This document shows positions 17,876 to 25,721 of a stretch of 64,000 bases of DNA, piece by piece; within the stretch, counting starts at the first letter, position 1, and each line of letters starts with the position of its first letter. A program made the position numbers and the translations under genes. The DNA is from Rathayibacter iranicus NCPPB 2253 = VKM Ac-1602. Lineage in GTDB: Bacteria; Actinomycetota; Actinomycetes; Actinomycetales; Microbacteriaceae. The notes below the pieces were generated by a model that saw only the letters and a list, made by a program, of their open reading frames with translations, made no database searches and had not been told where the DNA came from. Location of the stretch: assembly GCF_003149025.1 (NCBI RefSeq), contig NZ_QGDV01000001.1, positions 124,001 to 188,000 of the forward strand, written 5' to 3'.

Positions 17876-18190
17876 CTAGACCGCTGCCAGCAAGAGGTCG
17901 GGCGCGATCTGGGTGTCGGACAGGAGGTGGGTCCGCGCGGTAGACGTCGGAACGCGCATTTCCCTGGGTCCAGCCGTTCAGGAGTTCGAGTAGAGCCTTG
18001 ACCGCGTCGAGATCGGGGAACGATCGATGTGCTGAGTGCCGTTACGCAACTTGTAGCGGGCGATGAGACCTCGTACGCGTCGTTCGTGAACTGGCTCCCT
18101 GCCTCGAACCGCTCGGGCGTCGCTCCCGAGGCATGGTCGCTCACCGAGTAGGGCGGTTCCAGGCCTTCGACGCTCGCGAACCTCATTTGC
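17876..18190 (-). pseudogene. Frameshifted remnant of an unidentified gene
   Basis: Read leftward, three consecutive frames give one plausible protein end: LIARYKLRNGTQHIDRS, then FPDLDAVKALLELLNGWTQG continuing NARSDVYRA, then THLLSDTQIAPDLLLAAV with a stop at 17876-17878. Each junction needs one small insertion or deletion. The pieces have coding-like composition and together resemble a C-terminal helical domain. I do not recognise the family. A competing rightward reading (ASFVNWLPASNRSGVAPEAW, ending at 18150) also looks partly coding, so the strand is not certain upstream of 18060. Confidence 0.4.
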
Positions 18191-18380
18191 CCCGAACGAG
18201 GGGGGAATTCGCTGCATTGCGGGCCGCTCCATCCCTCCCCAGGTGTTATCTCGCGCCGTTCTCCCCAGAAGTGCTACCTCTCGCCGCGGCAGGACCCCGG
18301 CCGTCAATAGCCTCCTCCCGTGGGGGCTGAACGATCGCCACCGGCGCAGTGCGTTCGGGCGGCAGAAGAGAGGACATCGG

Positions 18381-21266
18381 ATGAATCGAACGGAACAGTC
18401 GGGGCGGGACGAGCGTCGACGGTCTCGGGCGTGGACGGCACGCGCTCTCGTCGGAACGACGATGGGCTGTGTGCTCGTCGGCGGCCTACTCGGAGGAGGG
18501 CTGGCTCCATCTCCGGCGATGGCGGCCGACGCTCCGCACACGACAATCGAGAACACGCTGCTTCACGGCGGCGCCACGAATGCGGGAGTGACGACGATTT
18601 CGGCGTACGTGCGCACAGGTGAAACGCTCCGTGTCGATCTGCATCCGCTGAAGGGCGGCTCCGGCGCGGGAGAGGGGGAGAGCGGCGGCGGGACGGCGAA
18701 GGTGACCGCCCCTGACGGCGCGGTCCTCGATCAGCAGGTCTTTCCACGGGGCGCACCACCGACCACGACCGCCGGCGGAACTTTCACTGCGTCCGAGTCA
18801 GGCGTCTACCTGATCGAGGTAGCGGACGACGACGTGACCGCTCCGGTCAACCTCGTCTGGAACGTCGGCGTCGAGGACGACCGTGGTTCCGCGCTTGCGG
18901 GCAGAGTGTGGTCCACCTCGTACGGCATCCAGTCGGGGGCTCGCGAGTCCTACTCCACTCCCGAAGAGCGGCGGTCCTCCTTCTCCCTGCATGCGGTGAC
19001 AGAGACGGGCGCACGCTACGAACTCGGTCTGCGTGGATACGACGGAGTCGCCTCGACTCTGCAGGCCACCAACAAGGGGAACGTGCGAGTCGGTTCCTCC
19101 GATCCTTCGTATCTCTCGGTGCCCATGCCACAGTCCTCCGAGGCAGGAGGAATCGGAGCGCAATATGTGCAGGCGTCCGGCCGCTCGGGGATTGATGGTC
19201 TTCAGACCTACAAGCTCTTCCTCGATCCACCGTCGGCAGACCTGCCGGAGTCGATTGCCCCGGAATACCGCGCTCCGACCATCGACGGGCTGGCCTACAA
19301 GCGCTCGTCGACGGGCTCGAACGCAGGGACCGTGACGGGGAGCCTCGGCACCCAACCGGGAACAATCGTCATCGACATAGACGCGGACGGCGACGGAGCA
19401 TATGACGGCGACCGGGATGTCCACCTCACCCGGATCGCGGGGAGCACGGGGCCATTCTCAGTGGACTGGGACGGTCTCGACGGGAAGGGCGGAACAGTCG
19501 ACAGTGCGGCTCGCGACGTCACCTTCCGTGCTGCTGTTGGTCGCACGAACGAGTTCCACTTCACTCGCGTGGACGCTGAGTCCTCCAGTGGCGGCGTGTC
19601 GATCCAACGATCGACGGGAGGGGACGGGAGCAGGTCGACGATTCACTGGGACGATTCTCTCTTCGCTCAGTCGGGTTCGGAACGCTACTCGAGCACCACG
19701 GCGGAAACCTCCGGTGAGGCGGGTAGCGACTCGACCGCAGGGATCCACCGCTGGGAGGGGGATGACTCGGGCAAGGGTCGCGCGCCCAACGAGAACGACT
19801 CGGTGCACGGTTCCTACGGAGACCTACGGGCGATCGACGACTGGTCCTTCGGATCCGACAGCGCGGTCGCCGTCACCGGCCTCGACCCGCTCGTTCCGCA
19901 CGTGACGATCGCGAAAACGTCGTCTGTTGACTCCGCCACTCCGCTCGTGCCCGGTGCACGGGTTCCATACCGGGTTGTGCTCACCTCGGACGGCTCCGGA
20001 GATTACCCCGACGCGTCCGTGATCGACTACCTCGACGAGGGAGTGCTGGACGACGCCGACCTCGACCCGGCTTCGATCCGCACCTCCCGCGGTTCGGCGG
20101 CGGTAGACCAGTCGACGGGTCGCATCGCCTGGTCCGCCGGGACGCTCCCGGTCGGGGCGACCGCGGAATTCGCGTTCGATGTGATTGTGAACGGGGCGGG
20201 CGATGATGCGCTGACGAACACGGCCTGCCTTGCCGGAGCTCGGTTCGTACCCTCCGAGTCGAGCACCGGGACCGACGCGAACCCTTGCGCCACCGTCTCG
20301 CACACCGTCCGTAGTGGCGGGCTACTGCTGCGCAAGACCGCCTCTCAGGAGAGCGCGGAGCACGGTGGCACCGCCGGCTTTGACATCGTCGTGGCGAACA
20401 CGGGATCGATCGACGCTGTCGATGTCGGGATCACCGATGTGCCGACGCTTGACCGACTCCTGGAGCCGACCATCGACGACGGCGTAGGAGGTACGCAGCC
20501 TGCCACGGAGCCCGTCACCGGTCTGACGATTCCTGCTGGTGGGCAGCTCTCGCTGCACGTGAGCGGGAGGATCGCCGACGGGTTCGACGCGATGTCTGTG
20601 CCGAACCGCGTCGCGATCACGCAGCAGCCAGAGGGCTTCGACCCGCCGACGATTGAGAGTGCCTGCGCCGACGACGCCGGATTCTCCTGCGCGGAAATTA
20701 CCGTGCCCGCCGTGCCCGGACGCCTTTCGATCGACAAGACCGCCATCGATGAGACCGTCGACCACGGCGAGCGGGCCGGCTTCCACATCGTGATTGCCAA
20801 CGAGGGAGCGCGCCCCGCCGAGGGCGTCACCCTGACGGACGTCCCTGAACTGGAGCACCTCAGTGAGGTGACAATGTCGCAGGACGGCGGTCCCGCGTCC
20901 TCCGACCTCTCCGTTGAGAATCTGTCCCTGGCGCCCGGAACGTCGACCACCTTCACGGTGACCGGCCGGGTCGCCGACGGAGTGGACGCATGGACCATTC
21001 CGAATCGCGCGCGTCTCGAAGGCGTACCCGACGACTTCGAGCCGACGTCGGTTGCTCACCCCTGCGCTGACGACGCCTCCGCCAGCTGCGCGCGGGTCGC
21101 GGTGCCTCCGATCGGAGTCGTGCCGACAGTGCTCGCTTCGACGGCGGCGCTGGCCTCAACAGGGGTGCCGGTCGGACCCCTCGTCGGCAGTGCAGCAACG
21201 CTCCTCCTCGCCGGCGGAGCACTGATGGCGATGCGCCGTCGTTCGCGCTCGACCCACGTCAACTAA
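18381..21266 (+). CDS. Large sortase-anchored surface protein with DUF11 repeats
   Basis: A 961-residue secreted protein. The ATG at 18381 is followed by a basic stretch and a signal peptide ending SPAMAAD near residue 48, preceded by AAGAGAGGA. The N-terminal 500 residues are beta-rich with a calcium-like DIDADGDGAYDGDRD segment near residue 333. From about residue 510 there are three related modules. The first (VTIAKTSSVDSATPLVPGA) and two clearer copies (LRKTASQESAEHGG and IDKTAIDETVDHGE) match DUF11/conserved-repeat domains, each with a Cys pair near its end. It ends with LASTG near 924, a hydrophobic helix and RRRSRSTHVN, a class E sorting signal. The role is probably adhesive or structural. 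A strong hairpin terminator follows. Confidence 0.85.
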   Translation: MNRTEQSGRDERRRSRAWTARALVGTTMGCVLVGGLLGGGLAPSPAMAADAPHTTIENTLLHGGATNAGVTTISAYVRTGETLRVDLHPLKGGSGAGEGESGGGTAKVTAPDGAVLDQQVFPRGAPPTTTAGGTFTASESGVYLIEVADDDVTAPVNLVWNVGVEDDRGSALAGRVWSTSYGIQSGARESYSTPEERRSSFSLHAVTETGARYELGLRGYDGVASTLQATNKGNVRVGSSDPSYLSVPMPQSSEAGGIGAQYVQASGRSGIDGLQTYKLFLDPPSADLPESIAPEYRAPTIDGLAYKRSSTGSNAGTVTGSLGTQPGTIVIDIDADGDGAYDGDRDVHLTRIAGSTGPFSVDWDGLDGKGGTVDSAARDVTFRAAVGRTNEFHFTRVDAESSSGGVSIQRSTGGDGSRSTIHWDDSLFAQSGSERYSSTTAETSGEAGSDSTAGIHRWEGDDSGKGRAPNENDSVHGSYGDLRAIDDWSFGSDSAVAVTGLDPLVPHVTIAKTSSVDSATPLVPGARVPYRVVLTSDGSGDYPDASVIDYLDEGVLDDADLDPASIRTSRGSAAVDQSTGRIAWSAGTLPVGATAEFAFDVIVNGAGDDALTNTACLAGARFVPSESSTGTDANPCATVSHTVRSGGLLLRKTASQESAEHGGTAGFDIVVANTGSIDAVDVGITDVPTLDRLLEPTIDDGVGGTQPATEPVTGLTIPAGGQLSLHVSGRIADGFDAMSVPNRVAITQQPEGFDPPTIESACADDAGFSCAEITVPAVPGRLSIDKTAIDETVDHGERAGFHIVIANEGARPAEGVTLTDVPELEHLSEVTMSQDGGPASSDLSVENLSLAPGTSTTFTVTGRVADGVDAWTIPNRARLEGVPDDFEPTSVAHPCADDASASCARVAVPPIGVVPTVLASTAALASTGVPVGPLVGSAATLLLAGGALMAMRRRSRSTHVN

Positions 21267-21278
21267 CCACTCCACCTC

Positions 21279-21309
21279 GGCCCCGGGTCGCCCTCCGCGA
21301 CCCGGGGCC
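21279..21309 (+). terminator. Terminator after the surface-protein gene
   Basis: A 12-bp perfect stem, GGCCCCGGGTCG with CGACCCGGGGCC, encloses a 7-nt loop. Confidence 0.85.
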
Positions 21310-21338
21310 CTCACCGGCTCTTCGAAAGGCACCACCGC

Positions 21339-21767
21339 ATGACCCACGACGACTTCCCGTTCCGCATCACCGAGCGCTTCCCGTTGCCTGATGGGCGAAG
21401 CGGCATCACCGCGTGGTCGGCGCTGGACCCGGAGCAGCTTGAGCAGCAGTTGCGGACACGGTCCGGCCACGCTCATCCCGAACGGGAACCCATGCGACGT
21501 CTGCATCGCTCTCGACCGCGCACCGTCCTCGTCGAGGAACGGGTAGACGGCGTGCTCCGGCCCATCGACCCGCACCTTCTCGCGCGGACTGATCCGCGCT
21601 GGCGGACCGCGCTCTTGCGCTCTCGTCGGCCGGACTGGCTCCGCCGAATCATCGGCCCCAAAGACGTCCCGACCACTCAAGCGCCGGCGAACGTCTCCCG
21701 CTGGGTCGAGCCGTCCCTGCCTGGCGGAGAAACCTGGCCGATCGGAGGAAGGAATGAGCGCATATGA
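21339..21767 (+). CDS. Hypothetical protein, Arg/Pro-rich
   Basis: A 142-residue protein from the ATG at 21339 with GAAAGG about 10 nt upstream. It starts MTHDDFPFRITERFPLPDGR and is rich in Arg, Pro and Trp, with no membrane segment or known motif. It follows the surface-protein terminator and is the only well-formed gene before the decayed region. A second frame starts at 21754 behind a very good GGAGGAAGG site (MSAYDEPSPILESG), overlapping its end by 14 nt. That frame soon loses coding character and may be a truncated downstream gene. Confidence 0.5.
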   Translation: MTHDDFPFRITERFPLPDGRSGITAWSALDPEQLEQQLRTRSGHAHPEREPMRRLHRSRPRTVLVEERVDGVLRPIDPHLLARTDPRWRTALLRSRRPDWLRRIIGPKDVPTTQAPANVSRWVEPSLPGGETWPIGGRNERI

Positions 21768-21821
21768 CGAGCCGAGCCCGATCCTCGAAAGCGGGCGTTC
21801 GGAGTTATCCCTTGGCCGGGC

Positions 21822-22573
21822 TCAGACGGCCGCTTCCAGCTTCGCGTTCACTGTGAGCGGTGGCTCGATATCCGCGGCCATTGACTCGTCATCGACGCCT
21901 TCGCCGTTCGCGGGCTCGGTCGACCGTGCGGCGCCAAGAAGACCGGAGCGCTCGAGGCCAGCGAGGAGGACGGCGAAGGCCTCCTCGAGGGCGGTGGTGT
22001 CGCGCAGGAGGACGCACTCCCCGCCAGCGGGGTCGAGGCGGACCGTCCGGTAGGTCAAGCGGTGCATACCCTCGACGAGGGTGATGCTGCCAAGGACGGC
22101 GCGGCTTCGGTGGGCGCGGGCGATCCAGCGGTTGGCGTGGGTGCGGAGCAGAATCATGACCGGGACCGTCCTCGGTGACGTGGTGCTGAGCAGAAGTGTC
22201 TCTTGCGATGTGTGGATCCTCTCGAAGCTCTCTGCGGGATAGGCGGCGATTTCCTGTGCGATAGTGCAGAGTCGAGCGGGGATAGTGGCCGAGAGTGCGC
22301 GAGGCATGCAGCGCTTGCCAGAATTCCAAAGGATCGCCGGTGTCGCGGACGAGCACCCCCATTGCCCGGCTCGCCCGGCCTGCGTCGCTCCGAGCCGGAG
22401 TTACGCACCCTCATGCCAACCCGCCACCCGTCGTCGCCCGCGCGCGCGAGGCGCACCTCGACATCGACCAGAGAAGCGAAGATCGCGCGCCTCCCGAGCA
22501 TGACCGCGACGACCGCCAGCCCTGCGATGACCAGTCCGCCGAGTACGCGGACGACTCCGACGAAGATCTCCAT
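21822..22573 (-). pseudogene. Membrane-anchored hypothetical protein gene with two frameshifts
   Basis: Three overlapping leftward frames join into one protein of about 240 residues. The first gives MEIFVGVVRVLGGLVIAGLA, a membrane helix continuing to VGMRVRNSG. Near 22395 it passes to a second frame (ASRAMGVLVRDTGDPLEFWQ). Near 22310 that passes to a third frame (PARLCTIAQEIAAYPAESFE, on through MILLRTHANRWIARAHRSR to VLLAGLERSGLLG). Each frame is coding-like only in its own section, and they follow in order, which two indels explain best. A shorter gene starting at the ATG at 22157 could still be expressed. The family is unknown to me. Confidence 0.55.
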
Positions 22574-22641
22574 AAGTGCCAGTCAAGTAGGCGTTGCTCC
22601 CTGTCTCTCCGCCTCGCCTCTCGGCAGGGACGCTTCTGGCG

Positions 22642-23037
22642 TCAGTCGCCCACAGGGGACAGGAGGCGGACGGCGGGACGGTCCGGCGCAGCCCAGTTCA
22701 GCGCGGCCAGTTCATCCGGAGTGAGCCAGAGAAGACGGTCGTGATCGCTGCTTGCCGTGGGACGCTCGTAGAGGAGAGTCGCGTGGTAACAGTGCAGACG
22801 GATAGTGAGGGCGCTGGTGGCGGTGTCATCGACGGTCAGCAGCTTCCCGACCGCTATGTGAATTCCTAGTTCCTCGCGAATTTCGCGCGATACTGCGGCT
22901 TGGGGTGTTTCCTCCGCCTCGATCTTGCCGCCGGGGAATTCCCACAGCCCACCGGATATCTTGTCGGCGCGCCGTCTGCAAGCGAGAATGTGGCCGTCGT
23001 CGGTGATGATCGCGGCCGCGACGCTAAGAATGCGCAT
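22642..23037 (-). CDS. Nudix hydrolase, MutT-like (deoxy)nucleoside triphosphate pyrophosphohydrolase
   Basis: A 131-residue Nudix enzyme. It keeps the full box: GGKIEAEETPQAAVSREIRE followed by ELG, matching G-x5-E-x7-R-E-U-x-E-E-x-G-U near residues 37-59. The size, the N-terminal VAAAIITDDGHILACRRRAD and the GGLWEFPGGK run are typical of 8-oxo-dGTP-cleaving MutT/NudG proteins that clean oxidised nucleotides from the pool. The start is the ATG at 23037 with GGGGG just upstream; the longer frame to 23118 lacks homology. Exact substrate preference cannot be read. Confidence 0.88.
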   Translation of the reverse strand: MRILSVAAAIITDDGHILACRRRADKISGGLWEFPGGKIEAEETPQAAVSREIREELGIHIAVGKLLTVDDTATSALTIRLHCYHATLLYERPTASSDHDRLLWLTPDELAALNWAAPDRPAVRLLSPVGD

Positions 23038-23185
23038 GCCCCCTATCTTGGCGAATCGTGTGTCGGCGAGATTCAGCGGTGGCACAGACCGACAGAACGC
23101 GGGATGACCTCCTGTCAACCTCGATTCCGTAGGTGTCGCGGCGACGCTGACTCGGTGCGGACGGCACCGCCGGGCGTCGGCCGCG

Positions 23186-23536
23186 TCATTTCAACGGATC
23201 GTTCCCCCAGTTCATCAGCGAGTAGCGCCACTTCGTCTCCGTGACATCGCCCGAGGGACGCTGCGTCGAGTGCCGGTGCACGTATCCCGTGACCTTCCTC
23301 ATGTGGGCGTAATCGTCGTCGTCGAGGTCGGAATGAGCGGTGCCGAGGATATCGATAATGCGACGCCCGCTCTCGTGGCCGACCGACTCGCCATCGCCCT
23401 CGGGCTTGTGGCCGACCTCCTGCGACTCGTCGGTGCTGAGCCAATGCTCGAGTTCTTTCGACGTCATGTTGACGGCGTCGTGAAACTCATCACGGATCGT
23501 TTGCTTGTCGTCGTCGGTGATCTCGCCGGTCGTCAT
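23186..23536 (-). CDS. DUF3140 domain-containing protein
   Basis: A 116-residue acidic soluble protein. It shows the DUF3140 pattern: VNMTSKELEHWLSTDESQEVG near residues 22-42, GHESGRRIIDIL near 53, and DDDYAHMRKVTGYVHRH near 72, then the conserved ending WRYSLMNWGNDPLK. Homologues are widespread in Actinobacteria and some fungi and have no proven role; the Lys/Trp-rich middle suggests nucleic-acid contact. GAGGGG lies upstream of the ATG at 23536. Confidence 0.88.
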   Translation of the reverse strand: MTTGEITDDDKQTIRDEFHDAVNMTSKELEHWLSTDESQEVGHKPEGDGESVGHESGRRIIDILGTAHSDLDDDDYAHMRKVTGYVHRHSTQRPSGDVTETKWRYSLMNWGNDPLK

Positions 23537-23690
23537 TGCGGATGCCCCTCTACCTCGTACCTGTGAGACCAGCGCAGCGTGCCGGAGGGTGAGACGTCAA
23601 GCCCCGTGCGCTCTTCCGGGGCGCGCGTACCGTCGAAAGGGTTCGTCCTGTCCCGAGCCGCTCGGGCTCCCACCAGAGAAGAGGCCCTCA

Positions 23691-24245
23691 ATGCCCTCAC
23701 GCAATACGCTCGTTCGCAGCCTGCACGACCTCGGAGCCGCCGCCTGGTTCGGCGGATCCCTGATGGGCGCCGTCGGCCTGAACGGCGCCGCGTCTACCTC
23801 CGCCGACCCCGCTGAGCGCCTCCGCCTCGCCTCGGACGGTTGGGCGCGCTGGACCCCGGTGCAGCTCGCCGCGATCGCCGCCCACGGCGTTGGCGGCATC
23901 GGGCTGATCCTCGCCAACAAGACCCGTCTGGCCAACCAGCAGGAGAGCCGCACAAACACGGCCGTGAAGACGGTCGTTACCGGGCTTGCCGGTGCCGCAT
24001 CGGTCATCGCTGCGATCGCCGGCGCGACCCAGGCGAAGCACGCGGACGAGGGCGCTCCTGGGGTCACCGAGGCCTCGCCGGACACATCGCCTGAGCTGAC
24101 TACCGCGCTTCGTGTGCAGAAGGTCACGCAGTGGGCGATTCCGGTGCTGACGTCCGTCATCATCATCCTCGGCGCCCAGCAGGGCGAGCAGCAGCGTCCG
24201 GTGAAGGGCCTGTTCGAGACAACCGCGCGGATGTTCCGCCACTAA
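23691..24245 (+). CDS. Integral membrane protein, uncharacterised
   Basis: A 184-residue protein with about four hydrophobic segments (near residues 13-33, 58-80, 96-116 and 148-166). The N-terminus MPSRNTLVRSLHDLGAAAWF with GGSLMGAVGLNG is a pattern seen in many actinobacterial membrane proteins of unknown function. The middle QAKHADEGAPGVTEASPDT looks like an exposed loop. GAAGAGG precedes the ATG at 23691. An inverted repeat begins 9 nt after the stop. Confidence 0.75.
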   Translation: MPSRNTLVRSLHDLGAAAWFGGSLMGAVGLNGAASTSADPAERLRLASDGWARWTPVQLAAIAAHGVGGIGLILANKTRLANQQESRTNTAVKTVVTGLAGAASVIAAIAGATQAKHADEGAPGVTEASPDTSPELTTALRVQKVTQWAIPVLTSVIIILGAQQGEQQRPVKGLFETTARMFRH

Positions 24246-24251
24246 AGACGC

Positions 24252-24320
24252 CGCAACGTCGGCTGAGAGTGCTCGTTATCTACCACTGTGGATGAGCGTG
24301 ATTCTCAGCCGACGTTGTGC
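24252..24320. repeat. Long intergenic inverted repeat
   Basis: Exact 15-bp arms, CAACGTCGGCTGAGA (24254-24268) and its complement (24303-24317), flank a 34-nt centre. Flanking bases GCCG and CCGC extend the symmetry loosely. It lies directly after the membrane-protein gene and could terminate transcription. Its layout resembles the repeats at 29035 and 30245, though the sequence differs. Confidence 0.7.
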
Positions 24321-24630
24321 CGCGCGGTGACGAAGGTCGACAGGCGACCGCTCCTGGACTGTCGCGATCAGGTGGTGAAGTTCCAAAAGTAGGAAGAATG
24401 TCTGGGAGTTCTCCTCCATTCCGCCTGTTCTCGTGCTCGGGCGAGCATCCATCCTGAGTTGAGAACGCACAAGTGCAGCCACCTACCAGACACCGGAAAG
24501 ATCGCGCCAGCTGGTAACAAAGCCGGCTAGTGACGCAGCTGGGCACGAGATCGAGTCGTCGGAGCGGCACTCTGTGCAAACGTCGAGTTCGCTCGCCTTA
24601 AGCGGGGCCGCGCCCGGCTGCCTCGGCAAG
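24321..24630. other. Gene-free spacer
   Basis: About 310 nt of somewhat lower GC. Short frames exist on both strands but none has a ribosome-binding site or coding-like composition. I see no RNA gene or mobile-element end in it. Confidence 0.5.
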
Positions 24631-24664
24631 CGGGTCCCGCGCAGCACGCGGCGCGCGGGACCCG
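24631..24664 (-). terminator. Terminator of the manganese catalase gene
   Basis: An 11-bp stem, GGGTCCCGCGC with GCGCGGGACCC, lies directly after the stop on the minus strand. Confidence 0.75.
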
Positions 24665-24669
24665 GGCCG

Positions 24670-25623
24670 TCACTTCGAGGTCGGACCGTAGAAGGAGCTG
24701 ATCTCGTCAAGCTCCATCTCGGCGGTGGTCTGGATGAGCGTGAGCAGCTCGGGGTCCAGGCCAGGGGAGAACTCCTCGAAGCGCTCCGGCGCGATCACCG
24801 AGGGGACGCCCTCGGGTGCCTGTTCCTTCGACTCCAGATCTGTCCCGTCCTGCGAGGGCGAGGCGCCGCGGAAGATCTTGCCCGCCTCCGACGCGCCTTC
24901 AAGGTCGAACGTGTACTGCTTGCTCTGGAGGCCGAGGTCGACGAGCTTCTTTACCTCGGGGAACTTTTCGGCGTTGGTCTTCGGGATGGGGAGAGTCTTT
25001 CTCCAGTCAATGCCGAGTGTCTCGAGCGCCTTCGCGTAGCCGTTCTCGTGCGCCTGGTCGCGCACGATCAAATAGGCGATGGTCGAGCGTGCCGTCTTAT
25101 TGTCCGTCATTTCATAAATGCGGCACTTCTGCAGGCGCCCGGTCGACTCGAGCATGAGGTTGTACAGCAGGTCGAGTACGAGGTTGCCCGAGTTGTAGAC
25201 GTAGCTGCCGCTCCATGGGTTTCCCGCAGCGTCCACAGGCAGCGCACCCTGGGCGCCCACGAGATAGTGGTGGATGTTGCTCGTGTCAAGGGCGATGTTC
25301 AGCGGAGTCGCGCCGCCGGCACCCGGTGTGTCGAGCGGATCCGTGGGCTTGCCCTGGTAGCGCGGCGATCCGTCCAGCAGGCGCGAGATAGTCGTGCCGA
25401 TCAGCTCAACGTGGCTGATCTCCTCTGTACCGATGCCCTGGATGAGGTCGCGATACGGCTTCGCGTCCGCGCCGCGGAAGTTCATGGCCTGGAAGAGGTA
25501 CTGCATCATGGTGCGCATCTCGCCGAACTGGCCGCCGAGCCCCTCCTGGAGCGCGTTTGCGGCGGCCGGATCTGGCTCGTCCTGCTCGATGTTGTTGATC
25601 AGCCGTTGTACGTGGAAGAACAT
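24670..25623 (-). CDS. Manganese catalase (non-haem)
   Basis: A 317-residue protein of the ferritin-like manganese catalase family, which splits hydrogen peroxide with a dinuclear Mn centre. The metal ligands lie in the helix GLGGQFGEMRTMMQYL near residue 28-43 and in GTEEISHVELIG (E-x-x-H, near 66-77), with a second pair in STIAYLIVRDQAHENGYAKAL (E/H near residue 180-200). The loop NPWSGSYVYNSGN is conserved in the family. GGAGG lies 6 nt before the ATG at 25623. It stands alone with its own terminator and probably belongs to the oxidative or desiccation stress response. Confidence 0.92.
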   Translation of the reverse strand: MFFHVQRLINNIEQDEPDPAAANALQEGLGGQFGEMRTMMQYLFQAMNFRGADAKPYRDLIQGIGTEEISHVELIGTTISRLLDGSPRYQGKPTDPLDTPGAGGATPLNIALDTSNIHHYLVGAQGALPVDAAGNPWSGSYVYNSGNLVLDLLYNLMLESTGRLQKCRIYEMTDNKTARSTIAYLIVRDQAHENGYAKALETLGIDWRKTLPIPKTNAEKFPEVKKLVDLGLQSKQYTFDLEGASEAGKIFRGASPSQDGTDLESKEQAPEGVPSVIAPERFEEFSPGLDPELLTLIQTTAEMELDEISSFYGPTSK

Positions 25624-25721
25624 GATTGCCTCCGGGAATCGTCGAACGTTTCCCTCAGCCTGGGTCGAGCTTGCGCTTCACGGAGCCCCCTTGCCAGGAA
25701 CATGCGGCTGTGCAACCCGGC

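Noticed and set aside
17806-18556. Long minus-strand frames opposite the start of the DUF11 surface protein
   Set aside because: Beyond about 18190 they are antisense to the signal peptide and upstream region of a convincing gene; only the part below 18190 is kept, as a remnant.
21754-22053. 99-codon plus-strand frame with a very good GGAGGAAGG site
   Set aside because: Only the first 20 codons look coding; the remainder is antisense to the frameshifted membrane-protein gene. It may be a truncated start of a lost gene.
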